Positions 38,744 to 48,920 of a DNA stretch of 64,000 nucleotides are shown here, piece after piece. Numbering within the stretch: position 1 is the first letter of the stretch; each line of letters begins with the position of its first letter. The stretch spans positions 248,001-312,000 of the forward strand of contig CAJJAK010000004.1 of assembly GCA_905182165.1 (NCBI GenBank), written 5' to 3'. Position numbers and translations under genes: made by a program. Under the pieces are notes generated by a model that saw nothing but the letters and a program-made list of their open reading frames with translations, made no database searches and was not told the origin of the DNA. This DNA is from an uncultured Paracoccaceae bacterium (lineage in GTDB: Bacteria > Pseudomonadota > Alphaproteobacteria > Rhodobacterales > Rhodobacteraceae).

Positions 38744-40018
38744 ATGAACTCTCTTAATTCACGACGTGCAGCTTTAGCTTTACTTACAAGAGTAATTGAT
38801 CAGCGTATTATGATCAACTCATTTAGCAAGAGTGACATGAAGGAATTTTCTAAATGTGATGATTTAGAAAAACGAGATGCTATGCGTTTAACTCTGGATT
38901 GTTTACGGCACTTTGATCCGGTTCAGGCCTTACTCAAGATTTACATAAGAAAAGCACCACCAAAGAAAGTTTTTAATATTTTAAGGTTGGGAGTTGTGGA
39001 GCTATGCGTGAATCAAAGAGCATCCTATGGAGTAGTAGATGATGCAGTGAAGTTAACACATGAATTAAGGAGTGGCTCAGCTTTTACCGGTTTGGTTAAT
39101 GCCATCTTACGTAAAGTTGCAGTAGATGGACCTAAGCGTTGGTCAAGTTTAAAACCGTCAAGTTTACCGGCTTGGATAGCTAGGCCAATAAAGGAGCAAC
39201 ATGGAAAGACTATTCAAAAAGCGATTGAAAAAGTGCATGCCGAAATTCCACTAATAGATCTCACTGTTAAAGTTAGTAAGAGAAGTTTGATGACAGTTGG
39301 TGATGTTCTACCCAACGGTTCCATAAGAATGAATGGGGGTGCTGTTTCGAAATATCAGGGTTACAATGAAGGGTATTGGTGGGTTCAAAATGCGGCTGCT
39401 TCTATACCAGTAAGCTTACTAGGTAATATTGAAGGGAAGAAAGTATTAGATTTATGTGCTGCACCAGGTGGGAAAACAATGCAATTAATTGATGGAGGTG
39501 CTTACGTAACAGCTTTAGATATTTCTGAAAATAGAATGAAATTATTAAGGAAAAATTTAGAAAGAGTTCAACTAACAGCGGATTTGGTTGTTGCTGATGT
39601 CTTTGAGTGGGAAAATGATGAAGAGTTTGATATTGTTTTACTAGATGCTCCATGTAGTGCTACGGGTACAATTAGAAGACACCCTGACTTACCATTCGTT
39701 AAAAACCAAGATAATTTAGATAATTTGATCGATTTGCAAAAACAACTCCTAAAGCATGCTTTTCAATATGTGAAGCCTGGTGGTGAGCTTATTTATTGTA
39801 CATGCTCATTGTTGTTTTCTGAGGGTGAGGTCCAAATTGAAGAGTTTCTATTAAGTTATCCTACTATGTCTATTGTTGAAATTGATTTTGGTTCTCTAGG
39901 ATTACCAAAAGAATGGGAAAGCTTACATGGAAGCATCAGGACCAGGCCAGACTATTGGGGAGAGCTGGGTGGTTTGGATGGTTTCTTTATATCACATTTA
40001 AGAAAAAATATATCATAG
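38744..40018 (+). CDS. rsmB: 16S rRNA m5C967 methyltransferase
   Basis: This intact 424-residue RsmB has an N-terminal NusB-like RNA-binding domain (RVIDQRIMINS to GLVNAILRKVAVDGPKRW) followed by a Rossmann methyltransferase. SAM loop VLDLCAAPGGKTMQL, catalytic LLDAPCSATGTIRRHPDLP and YCTCSLLFSEGE with the second Cys are all present. It is followed by heparinase and purH, the normal alphaproteobacterial order. Confidence 0.95.
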   Translation: MNSLNSRRAALALLTRVIDQRIMINSFSKSDMKEFSKCDDLEKRDAMRLTLDCLRHFDPVQALLKIYIRKAPPKKVFNILRLGVVELCVNQRASYGVVDDAVKLTHELRSGSAFTGLVNAILRKVAVDGPKRWSSLKPSSLPAWIARPIKEQHGKTIQKAIEKVHAEIPLIDLTVKVSKRSLMTVGDVLPNGSIRMNGGAVSKYQGYNEGYWWVQNAAASIPVSLLGNIEGKKVLDLCAAPGGKTMQLIDGGAYVTALDISENRMKLLRKNLERVQLTADLVVADVFEWENDEEFDIVLLDAPCSATGTIRRHPDLPFVKNQDNLDNLIDLQKQLLKHAFQYVKPGGELIYCTCSLLFSEGEVQIEEFLLSYPTMSIVEIDFGSLGLPKEWESLHGSIRTRPDYWGELGGLDGFFISHLRKNIS

Positions 40019-40068
40019 GATAAATATGAAAATTAATTTAAGATTAAAAATGGACGCAAATAATTGAT

Positions 40069-41694
40069 ATGGTTAATATGATAAAATTATCCAGCAAGTA
40101 TTTAGATGAATATTGGATTAAAAGATCCTTGAAATTGAATTGCTCTAAAAAGTTTTTATCATACCCTGAACCCTACGAAATTGGAAACGTTGAAAATGGA
40201 AAGTTACTATTATCTGGAGTGTTGAAATTTCAAAATAAATTTATAGAAATACCTAATAATTCCATATGGAAGGTAGAAAATAAAAGCATTAAGATGAAAA
40301 ATTATCTAGAGGGTTTTGACTGGTTAAATGATCTTGCCGCAGTAGGTAGCTTCGAAGCATTAAAGTTAGCCCAAGATTGGGTCTTTGAATGGATTTTATC
40401 AGATAGAGAAAATCAAGAGCATGAATGGGGGCTGGAAACATTGACCCGTAGGTTGTTCAGCTGGATTAGTCACTCTGGTTTTCTATTAAAAACGCAAAAT
40501 CTAACTTTGTCACAGTCTTATATCGAAAGCATCGAGCAACAAGCATTCTTTTTAGAAAAACGATGGAAGTCATTACAGAGCAATATTGTAAGATTTAAGG
40601 CATTAGTATTACTAATAAGTGTAGGTATATATATTGATAATAAGAATTATTTGATCCGCTACAGTTCTGATGCGTTGGATAAGGAGATAAGAAATTCTTT
40701 TGATAGTGATGGTGGAGTATACTCCAGAGATCCCAATATTTTATCTCAGATATTTTCGCTACTAACCTGGGCAGAGATTTTATTAAAAAAAATAGAATTT
40801 AACCTAACTGAAAACCATCGTTCAATAATTTTGAAATCAGCACCTATTTTAAGATCTCTACGGCACTCAGATGGAAGTTTGTTGGGGTTCAGAGGAAAGA
40901 CTGAGCTCCCTAAAAAATATCTCGACAGGGCCCTGATAAATTCTGGAGTAAAGTATAACGTACCAAAAAGAGAAATAATGGGGTACGCACGGCTTGGAAG
41001 AAAAAATATATCTATTTTTGTTGATACTGGTGGACAATTAGATTCAGTTACTGACGGTAATTTTTTAGACACTAAATCTGCAATTGAAATCACAATTAAG
41101 AAATTTCCTTTTATAGTTTCTGGCTCAAAAGTAAATGATACCGAAGCTTCGCTTGGGGGTGTTGGGAACAAAGTATATAATAATTCTGCGCTGAAGTTAG
41201 AAAATAAATTTGAAAATTCTGTCAGCCTACAACCCGCTAACCTAGAATGGATTGAGAGCAAAACTGATACTATTTTAATAGCTTCTCATAGTGGCTATTT
41301 GCTTGAAACTGGTTTGACTCAAACAAGAATGATCAAGTTGAATAATGATGAAACACAGATCACTGGAGAAGATAGTTTTAATGCAATATCGGAAGATTCA
41401 AAATTTAAATTTGAAAATATTTTTAGAAATAATAAAAAGAATGGTATAAAAATGTCACTTAATTTTTTATTGCATCCTGAGGTTGGGGTGGATCTAGGCA
41501 AGGATTCAGTAAATTTCTCACTAAATAATGGTGAAAGATATTCATTATCTTTTTCTAATAAATGCCATGTCGAAATTGAGCAAAGTGAGTATTACGAAGA
41601 ACTCAATGGTAAGCGAAGTGCGACTAAACAGGTTGTTTTATCTTCATATCTTATGAATTATGACAATATTATGGTTCGTGGCTACAAGTTTTAA
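40069..41694 (+). CDS. Heparinase II/III family protein
   Basis: This 541-residue protein has the two-part build of heparinase II/III-like proteins: a helical toroid (FDWLNDLAAVGSFEALKLAQ to LLTWAEILL, with HEWGLETLTRRLFSW) and a beta-rich C-terminal part. In this synteny position, between rsmB and purH, a heparinase-like gene is common in Alphaproteobacteria, where its role is unclear; polysaccharide lyase activity is not shown. No signal peptide is visible at the chosen start. It is intact. Confidence 0.84.
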   Translation: MVNMIKLSSKYLDEYWIKRSLKLNCSKKFLSYPEPYEIGNVENGKLLLSGVLKFQNKFIEIPNNSIWKVENKSIKMKNYLEGFDWLNDLAAVGSFEALKLAQDWVFEWILSDRENQEHEWGLETLTRRLFSWISHSGFLLKTQNLTLSQSYIESIEQQAFFLEKRWKSLQSNIVRFKALVLLISVGIYIDNKNYLIRYSSDALDKEIRNSFDSDGGVYSRDPNILSQIFSLLTWAEILLKKIEFNLTENHRSIILKSAPILRSLRHSDGSLLGFRGKTELPKKYLDRALINSGVKYNVPKREIMGYARLGRKNISIFVDTGGQLDSVTDGNFLDTKSAIEITIKKFPFIVSGSKVNDTEASLGGVGNKVYNNSALKLENKFENSVSLQPANLEWIESKTDTILIASHSGYLLETGLTQTRMIKLNNDETQITGEDSFNAISEDSKFKFENIFRNNKKNGIKMSLNFLLHPEVGVDLGKDSVNFSLNNGERYSLSFSNKCHVEIEQSEYYEELNGKRSATKQVVLSSYLMNYDNIMVRGYKF

Positions 41695-41750
41695 AAGAAT
41701 TTAAATTAGTGGCTCAATAAACTTAAATACGAATAATCAGAGGCTATAAA

Positions 41751-43338
41751 ATGATATCAAAACCGCGTAAGATTTCTCGTGCCCTAATTTCGGTTTTTGA
41801 TAAAACAGGATTATTAGAACTTGTTGAGAAATTGAACTTTCTGGGCGTTGAGATAATCTCTACGGGCGGCACGGCTAAAGTAATTTCTGAAGCAGGATAT
41901 GCGGTTACGCAGGTTGCGGATATTACTGGTTTTCAAGAAATGCTTGATGGAAGAGTTAAAACACTACATCCAATTATTCACGGTGGATTACTAGCTTTAA
42001 GGGATAATCAAGATCATATTGACGCTATGGTCATAAATAATATCCCAGAAATAGACCTCCTGGTTGTAAATTTATATCCTTTTAATGAAACTGTATCAAA
42101 AGGAGGACTATGCAAGTTGTATTGAAAATATAGATATTGGTGGGCCAGCGATGATTGCATCCGGCGGCAAAAAATCATGACTTTGTTACTGTAATTGTTG
42201 ATCCAAAAGATTATAATAACGTGTCTAATGAGTTACAAAAAAATAACCTATCTACTGGCTTGGAACTTCGCAAACGTTTGGCACGGAAAGCGTATACGGT
42301 AACTGCTGCATACGATTTGAATATTTCAAATTGGATGAGTGGTTTGGAAGATCCACATATGCCTCCTTCATTTGGGTTTATAGGCAATATTGAACATTCT
42401 TTGCGTTACGGAGAAAATCCACATCAAAAAGCAGCTTTCTATAAAGAGAATGAATTAAGCACTGGTTTGGGCTCAATGTGCCAAATTCATGGAAAAGAAC
42501 TTAGTTATAATAATATTAATGATATTAGTGCAGCTTTCGAATTGATTTCAGAATTTGATGATGATCGGCACGCTTGCGCTATTATTAAACACGCCAACCC
42601 TTGTGGCGTGGCGCTAGCAAAAAATCAGGCCAAAGCATACCAAGGCTCTCTGGACTGTGATAAAATTTCAGCATTTGGTGGCATTGTTGCCCTCAACAAA
42701 ATTGTGGAAACTGATACAGCTGAATTAATTTTACAAACTTTTACCGAAGTTTTAATTGCGCCAGATGCGACAAAAGAAGCAATTGAAATACTAAAAAGTA
42801 GTAAAAACTTGAGAATTTTGTTGACGGGAGGGTTAGTGAAAAAAAATACAAATGCTCTAACCTGGAAAAAAGTTAACGGTGGAATGTTGGTACAAGAAAA
42901 CGATAATGGCTACCTTACTCCTGAAGACATAAAAGTAGTAACTAAAAAAACTCCAAATGAAAAAGAACTTGAAGATTCCTGTTTGCTTGGAAAGTAGCAA
43001 AGCATATTAAATCAAATGCAATAGTTTTAGCTAGAAATAGTTCAACTATTGGTATTGGTGCTGGTCAGATGAGTAGAGTAGATAGTGCTAGGATTGCGGT
43101 ACATAAATCTAAGGATATGATTGAATTGTTAAATTTAGAATCCACATTTCGCTGTAATTTTGTTGTAGCTTCGGATGCTTTTTTTCCGTTTGCTGATGGA
43201 ATTATTGAGGCTGTTGATGCCGGTGCTACGGCAATTATACAACCTGGTGGTTCAATTAGAGACCATGAAGTTATCCAAGCAGCAGATGACGCTGGAATAT
43301 CGATGGTATTTACCAATATGCGTCATTTTAAACATTAG
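41751..43338 (+). CDS. purH: Bifunctional AICAR transformylase / IMP cyclohydrolase (three frame breaks)
   Basis: PurH carries out the last two steps of IMP synthesis. The N-terminal cyclohydrolase domain has [28 protein letters not shown] and [16 protein letters not shown]. Breaks near 42110 and 42160 fall in a stretch ending [11 protein letters not shown] and AAKNHDFV. The transformylase domain has [28 protein letters not shown] and, after a third break near 42975, [26 protein letters not shown] and the ending [14 protein letters not shown]. Total is about 529 residues. Small indels in an essential biosynthetic gene suggest sequencing error. Confidence 0.94.
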
Positions 43339-43347
43339 GATATTATC

Positions 43348-43815
43348 TTGCCTTTATTTTTTTTAATTGCTTTTTTCAGTTTAGTTATCGATCAGATAAG
43401 TAAAATGTGGATACTTTATATTTTGGATTTGGAAAAAATACGAAGTATTGAGGTATTTGCACCTTATTTATCTTTTAATTTTGCTTGGAATAAAGGTATT
43501 AACTTTGGGTTGTTTGCTACAAATGACGAGTTTATCCGATGGTTATTAATTTGCTTTACCCTACTCATTAGCTTTTTCATCATAATTTACGCATATCGAA
43601 GCTTGTTTAAATGGTGGGAGAAAATTTTGGCAGGATGTGTCCTAGGCGGTGCTTTAGGTAACATATTTGATAGAGTGGTGCATGGCGCAGTTGTTGATTT
43701 TTTAAATATGTCTTGTTGTGGTATAGTTAACAAATATAGTTTTAACCTAGCTGACCTAGGAATATTTATTGGAGTTTTTGGGTTAGTTTTATTTTCTAGG
43801 AAAATGAATAAGTAA
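43348..43815 (+). CDS. lspA: Lipoprotein signal peptidase
   Basis: This intact 155-residue inner-membrane Asp protease cleaves prolipoprotein signal peptides after lipidation. Four hydrophobic segments are visible; DQISKMW opens the family pattern and the two catalytic Asp residues lie in GNIFDRVVHGAVVDFLN and FNLADLGIFIG. The start is TTG 43348, ten bases after purH. A predicted lipoprotein, a natural substrate, follows next. Confidence 0.94.
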   Translation: MPLFFLIAFFSLVIDQISKMWILYILDLEKIRSIEVFAPYLSFNFAWNKGINFGLFATNDEFIRWLLICFTLLISFFIIIYAYRSLFKWWEKILAGCVLGGALGNIFDRVVHGAVVDFLNMSCCGIVNKYSFNLADLGIFIGVFGLVLFSRKMNK

Positions 43816-43876
43816 GCGTGACTTAGGAAAGTTTTTAATATATTTAATAGGCAAATTTGAGTTTAAAGGTTAGAGC

Positions 43877-44401
43877 ATGGTTTTGATGAGATTATATTTC
43901 AAAAGTTTTTTGATTTTTTTTGTAATCACCTCTTGTAGTGAAAGTGATCCCAATCTTTTTAGTTTAAAGAATTTGAGTGATGGTCCAGATGAATTTGCTT
44001 TAGTTACTTTAAGAGAAATTCAAATGCCTACTGATTTTTCAATATTACCTAAACCAACGTTAGGTGGAGTAAATCTAACTGATCAAAACCCACAGGAAGA
44101 TGTTATATTAGCACTCGGGGGCTCATTAACTGCCAAAACTAATTTAACACAAGAAGATGATAAACTTTTTGAGGAAACCGCTTCTCGTTTTGGTATAATG
44201 GAAAATATAAGAAATGAATTAGCATTAGAGGATAAGAAGTTTAGGACTGAAAATAGAGGATTACTTTTGGAAAGATTGGTAAATATGAATGTATATTTTA
44301 AGGCCTATTCTTCGATGACGCTTGACAGTAAGCAAGAATTAGATCGTTTGAGTAAATTAGGGGTTAAAATTTTTGCTGTCCCTCCGGTGAAAACTAATTA
44401 A
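43877..44401 (+). CDS. DUF3035 family lipoprotein
   Basis: This 174-residue protein has a lipoprotein signal peptide ending in VITSC, with Cys20 as the predicted lipidation site. The mature part has PDEFALVTLREIQMPTDF and KPTLGGVNLTD, the proline-rich pattern of DUF3035 from Rhodobacterales. It is predicted to sit in the periplasm anchored to a membrane. Function is unknown, but the order lspA-DUF3035-M16-M16 is conserved and suggests a link with envelope proteolysis. An alternative start is ATG 43889. Confidence 0.8.
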   Translation: MVLMRLYFKSFLIFFVITSCSESDPNLFSLKNLSDGPDEFALVTLREIQMPTDFSILPKPTLGGVNLTDQNPQEDVILALGGSLTAKTNLTQEDDKLFEETASRFGIMENIRNELALEDKKFRTENRGLLLERLVNMNVYFKAYSSMTLDSKQELDRLSKLGVKIFAVPPVKTN

Positions 44402-44405
44402 TCAA

Positions 44406-45739
44406 ATGATTAAGTTTAGAAAATTTTATTTTATTTTTATTTTATCTGTTATTGTGCCGTTAGAGGCATTTGGTAATGTCACATCATTTTCTTTAGAAAA
44501 TGGTATGAGAGTAGTAGTAGTTGAAGATCATAGAGCTCCGGTTGTTACTCATATGGTTTGGTACAGGGCTGGAGCTTCTGATGAGAATTCTGGAAAATCA
44601 GGTATTGCGCATTTACTTGAACATTTACTTTTTAAAGAAACAGAAAATGTAGAAAATGGGGAGTTTAGCCAAACAGTAGCGGCTCTTGGTGGTTCTGACA
44701 ACGCTTTTACTTCGCAGGATTATACTGCGTATTATCAAAGAGTCTCAAAGCAGTATCTAGATTTAATGATGTACTATGAATCTGACAGAATGAAAAATCT
44801 GAAAATATCAGAATTAGATTTTAATACTGAGGTAAAAGTAGTAATTGAAGAAAGAAGTCAAAGAACTGATAGTAAACCAGGTGCCCTTTTTAACGAACAG
44901 AATATGGCTTCTTTATATTTAAATCATCCTTATGGTGTGCCAATAGTTGGTTGGCGGCATGAGTTAGAAGATCTTGATCGTGAAGATGCCATAGATTTTT
45001 ATAAAACTTATTATTCTCCAAATAATGCTATTTTAATTGTGTCTGGAGATGTAGATCCAAAAAATGTTCAAGTACTTGCAAATAATTTTTATGGTTCCTT
45101 AAAGAATACTATATATTTAGATGCTAGAAAGAGACCTTCTGAGCCCCCTCAAATAGTGGAACGTAGATTAATTTTTGAAGATGAAAGAGTTTCTCAACCT
45201 TATATTACAAGAACATACCTTGCAGCAGAGCGAGACTCAGGACAGCAACGGGAAGCAGCTGCTCTTACCTTATTAGCAGATTTAATTGGCTCAGATGGTA
45301 TACAGTCTATCTTGGGAAAAACTTTACAATTGGATAATAAGAAAGCAATTTATACTAATGCTTATTACAATGGGCTGTCCTATGATGATACAAATTTTAG
45401 CTTAATTGTAGTGCCTAACAGTGATGTGACACTTTTGGATATAGAGACAGAATTAGATAGAGTAATTAATACTTTTATTTCAAACGGAATTGATGAAGAT
45501 CATTTAGAAAGAATTAAATTTCAATATAAAGCACAACAAATATATTCATTAGATAGTGCTTATTCTCAGGCTAGGCGCTTCGGTGTAGCATTGACCTCAG
45601 GTTTGACCATTGAAGATGTTTTGGCTTGGCCAAAAATAATACAAGATATAAAATCATCTGAAATTTTTTGATTATTATATTTTAAAATAAAAATTCAGTT
45701 ACAGGTTGGATCCGCAAGCCTTTTGAGGAGAGGGAATGA
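44406..45739 (+). CDS. M16 family metallopeptidase, catalytic copy (3' frame break)
   Basis: This is a pitrilysin-family zinc protease with a signal peptide (about 23 residues, ending EAFGN). The inverted zinc motif HLLEH is at residues 69-73, with the third ligand Glu in VVIEERSQRTDSK, and SQDYTAYYQRV between them. A break in a T7 run near 45670 ends the main frame early; the normal tail (SVTGWIRKPFEERE) follows in another frame, with the stop at 45737-45739 overlapping the next gene by four bases. It is likely periplasmic and paired with the following M16 protein. Confidence 0.87.
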
Positions 45740-45845
45740 AAAAGTTTTTAATAGCTGTATGTTCCATATTAATTTTATTAACAAAACCACTTTATGCTGA
45801 ATTAAATATTCAGGAACTTACATCTCAAAATGGAACAAAGTTTTG

Positions 45846-45946
45846 GGTACCTCAGGTTATTTTGGTGCAATGAGAGAAAGAGGTAGTGCAGTAAAAGATA
45901 ATGGAAAGAGTAGTGGTGCAGTGAGTTTTATGAAGCTATTTGACAG
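45846..45946 (+). other. Ribonucleotide reductase (NrdA-like) fragment inside the M16 gene
   Basis: About 100 bases translate to GTSGYFGAMRERGSAVKDNG followed by KSSGAVSFMKLFD, a conserved part of the ribonucleoside-diphosphate reductase large subunit. It lies between M16 segments and is out of frame with them. There is no start or stop of its own. It replaces the expected M16 N-terminal domain sequence and shares a short stretch of bases with it at the left edge. Confidence 0.75.
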
Positions 45947-46796
45947 GGTGCTGGCGAATTAGATGCTCAGGCATTTTCAAAAGCCCGCGATAGCATAGCG
46001 GCTTCATTTGATTTTGATGTTTCACGCGATAGTTTATCTGTTTCAGCTCGTTTTTTAAGTGATACTAGAGAAGAAGCGATTCAATTACTGAAGCAAGCCT
46101 TAACCACACCTCGTTTTGATCAAGAAGCTATGGAACGGGTTCGGAAACAAATTATCGCAATAATTGCGTCAAATCAGAAAAATCAAAACAAAATAGCTCA
46201 ATCTAAACTTTATGAATTAACTTTTCCTGACCATATATATTCCTCAAGTGGCCTTGGTTCGACTGACAAAATAACTTTATTAAATGGAAATGATTTACGG
46301 CAAGCACACAAGGTTGCTATAACAAGGGATAGAATCTCCGTCTCTATTGTCGGTGATATCAGTGAAATACAAGCAATTGAAATGTTGGATGAATTATTGG
46401 AGAACCTTCCAGATTTCTTCGAAATTATTACCAAAACGTGTTAGAGCCAATCTAGATTTAGGCACTGTTTTGGTTGATTACCCAAGCCCTCAGTCAGTAG
46501 CATTTTTTACTTTTAAGGGGATAAGCCGAACAGATCAAGATTTCTTTGCAGCATTTGTGATGAACCATATTTTAGGTGGTGGAGGATTTAATTCTCGTTT
46601 GATGAAAAAAATTCGAGAAGAGCGTGGCTTAACCTATTCGGTCAACACTTCACTAGCCCAATATGACCATGCAGAACTATATTTAGGAATGTTTCAATCA
46701 TCTAATGATAAGATCTCAGAAGCTATAGAAATTCTTAAAAGAGAAATAGCACTGTTGGCAAATAATGGAGTAAACCAAGAAGAGCTTGAACGAGCG

Positions 46797-47035
46797 CAAA
46801 GACCTATCTCACTGGCGCTTATCCTTTGCGGTTCGATGGCAATGCGAAGATCGCAAACATATTGGTTGGGATGCAACGACAAGGGTTGAGCATCGATTAT
46901 ATCAACACGCGCAACGATAAGATCAATGCTGTGACCCTTGGCGAGATCAACCGTGTGGCGGCGGAATTGTTGCAACCGGAGGCTTTGCATTTTATCGTAG
47001 TGGGTCAGCCAAAAGGCCTCAACGAATCACATTAA
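46797..47035 (+). other. Higher-GC, M16-homologous tail segment
   Basis: Counting bases, 46801-46980 is about 51% G+C, against 25% in 46681-46740. The piece encodes the proper C-terminal part of an M16 protein (GMQRQGLSIDYINTRNDKI, NRVAAELLQPEALHFIVVG), entered through a frame break. It looks like the matching part of the gene from a relative with higher GC content. Confidence 0.7.
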
Positions 47036-47098
47036 TATAATAGAATAATGATTAAAAATCATTTACGTTAAATCTATGAAGCAATTGGACAAAATAAA

Positions 47099-48920
47099 AT
47101 GAATGTTCCTAAAGAAATTCGTCAATTGAGCGATGCTGCAATTAATAGAATAGCAGCTGGTGAGGTTGTTGAAAGGCCAGCTTCTGCAATAAAGGAGCTT
47201 GTTGAGAATTCTTTAGATGCTGGTGCGACAAATATAGATATAATTTATTCGAATGGAGGTAAAAAATTATTGCGGGTGATTGATGATGGGACTGGCATCC
47301 CTTCTGAATCTCTCAACCTGGCGGTATCTAGGCATGCTACCTCAAAAATAGATGGTTCGGATTTACTGAACATTAATACGTTTGGATTTAGAGGTGAAGC
47401 TTTACCTTCTTTGGGGGCGGTTGGTTATTTAAAAATTACGTCTCGTAGTTTTGGCTCTGAACATGCAGCTGAAATCATTGTTCGTGGTGGTGCAATTGGT
47501 GAAACTAAGCCAGCAGCACTGAATATTGGAACTGTGGTAGAACTGCACGATCTGTTTTATGCTACCCCAGCTAGATTAAAATTTTTAAGAACTGATAAAT
47601 CAGAAAGCAAAGCCATACAGGATGTAATAAAACGTCTAGCGATAGCTGAACCCACTGTAAACTTCACACTCAAGGATATCTCCAACGGGGGAGATGGCCG
47701 CATAATATTTAAATTCATGAATGATACTTGGTGATACCGAAAAAAGTATCAAGAGTCGATTATCACAAGTTTTAGGACCTACATTCACTGAAAATAGTAT
47801 TTCAATTAACGCAGAACGTGATGGAGTTAAATTGCTAGGATATGCAGCGCTACCAACATATTCAAGGGGAGCAGCAGTTCAGCAATTCTTTTTTGTGAAT
47901 GGACGACCCATCAAAGACAAACTTTTAATAGGTGCTCTTCGTGTCGCTTATTCTGATTTGTTAGCACGTGGTAGATATCCGGCGGCGGCTTTATTTATCG
48001 AATGTGAGCCAAAAAGAGTTGATATGAATGTGCATCCAGCGAAAGCTGAAGTCAGGTTTCGAGAACCAGGAACCGTGCGTGGATTAATTATTTCTGGATT
48101 AAAGCATGCGTTGGCAGAAGTTGGTCATAGGACTTCTTCTACTGTTGGGTTTGAAACTTTAGGTTCTTTTCAAGGTGAGGAACTTTCTGACAATGTAAAT
48201 CAAAGGATTTACCAAGCATCAAATAATTTGGGTAATCAGAAAAATTTTCAAAATTTGGAAGAAAGTCTCCCACATTATAATGTTTTCGATAAAATTAATA
48301 ATGAAATATCAAATACTGACAACGAAGTGGACTTAGAGGATTTTCCACTGGGGGTGGCAAGAGCTCATTTGCACGAGAATTATATTTTAGCTCAAACAAA
48401 GGATAGTATGGTTTTAGTAGATTCTCACGCTGCGCATGAGCGAATAGTTTATGAACGTCTAAAAAAGCAGATGGCTGAAAATAATATCAATTCGCAAACT
48501 TTATTGTTACCAGAAATAATAAATTTGCCTGAGAATGATGCATCTAGGTTATTAGAGATTGCAAATGAATTAAGGTCTTTAGGACTGTCAATTGAGCCAT
48601 TTGGAGGTGGTGCTATTGCTGTACGTGAGACGCCCGCAATTTTGGGTGAGATTAATGTAGAAAATTTAATTAAAGATATTGTAGATGAATTAAATTGTAG
48701 TAACAGAAGTGAAATTTTGAAGTTTGAAATTGACGCTGTATTAAGTAGAATTGCTTGTCATGGTTCTGTTCGATCAGGCCGTAAACTAAAAGTTGAGGAG
48801 ATGAATGCATTGCTTAGAGAAATGGAAGTAACACCACATTCTGGCCAATGTAATCATGGTCGACCAACTTATGTCGAGTTAAAGTTATCTGATATTGAAC
48901 GATTATTTGGCCGCACGTGA
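47099..48920 (+). CDS. mutL: DNA mismatch repair protein MutL (one frameshift)
   Basis: MutL couples mismatch recognition to strand removal. The GHKL ATPase motifs are [34 protein letters not shown] and [13 protein letters not shown] small indel near 47715 breaks the frame, with [16 protein letters not shown] and VNVHP-type [16 protein letters not shown] following. The C-terminal domain has [12 protein letters not shown], the metal-binding endonuclease motif with Ser in place of the usual Gln, and QCNHGRPTY. So it probably nicks DNA itself, as in bacteria without MutH. It overlaps rmuC. Confidence 0.93.

Larger units (their letters stand above)
45736..47035 (+). pseudogene. M16 family peptidase-like partner, two segments replaced
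   Basis: The second M16 protein starts with a signal peptide (MKKFLIAVCSILILL, cleavage near LYAE) and LTSQNGTKFWV. From about 45846 to 45946 the sequence is a piece of ribonucleotide reductase instead. The M16 body resumes with GAGELDAQAFSKARDSIAAS and continues, with a break near 46410, through MNHILGGGGFNSRLMKKIREE. From about 46797 the tail (KTYLTGAYPLRFDGNAKI onward) is still M16 but in a markedly higher-GC style. The region where HxxEH would be judged is replaced, so activity cannot be called. Confidence 0.8.
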
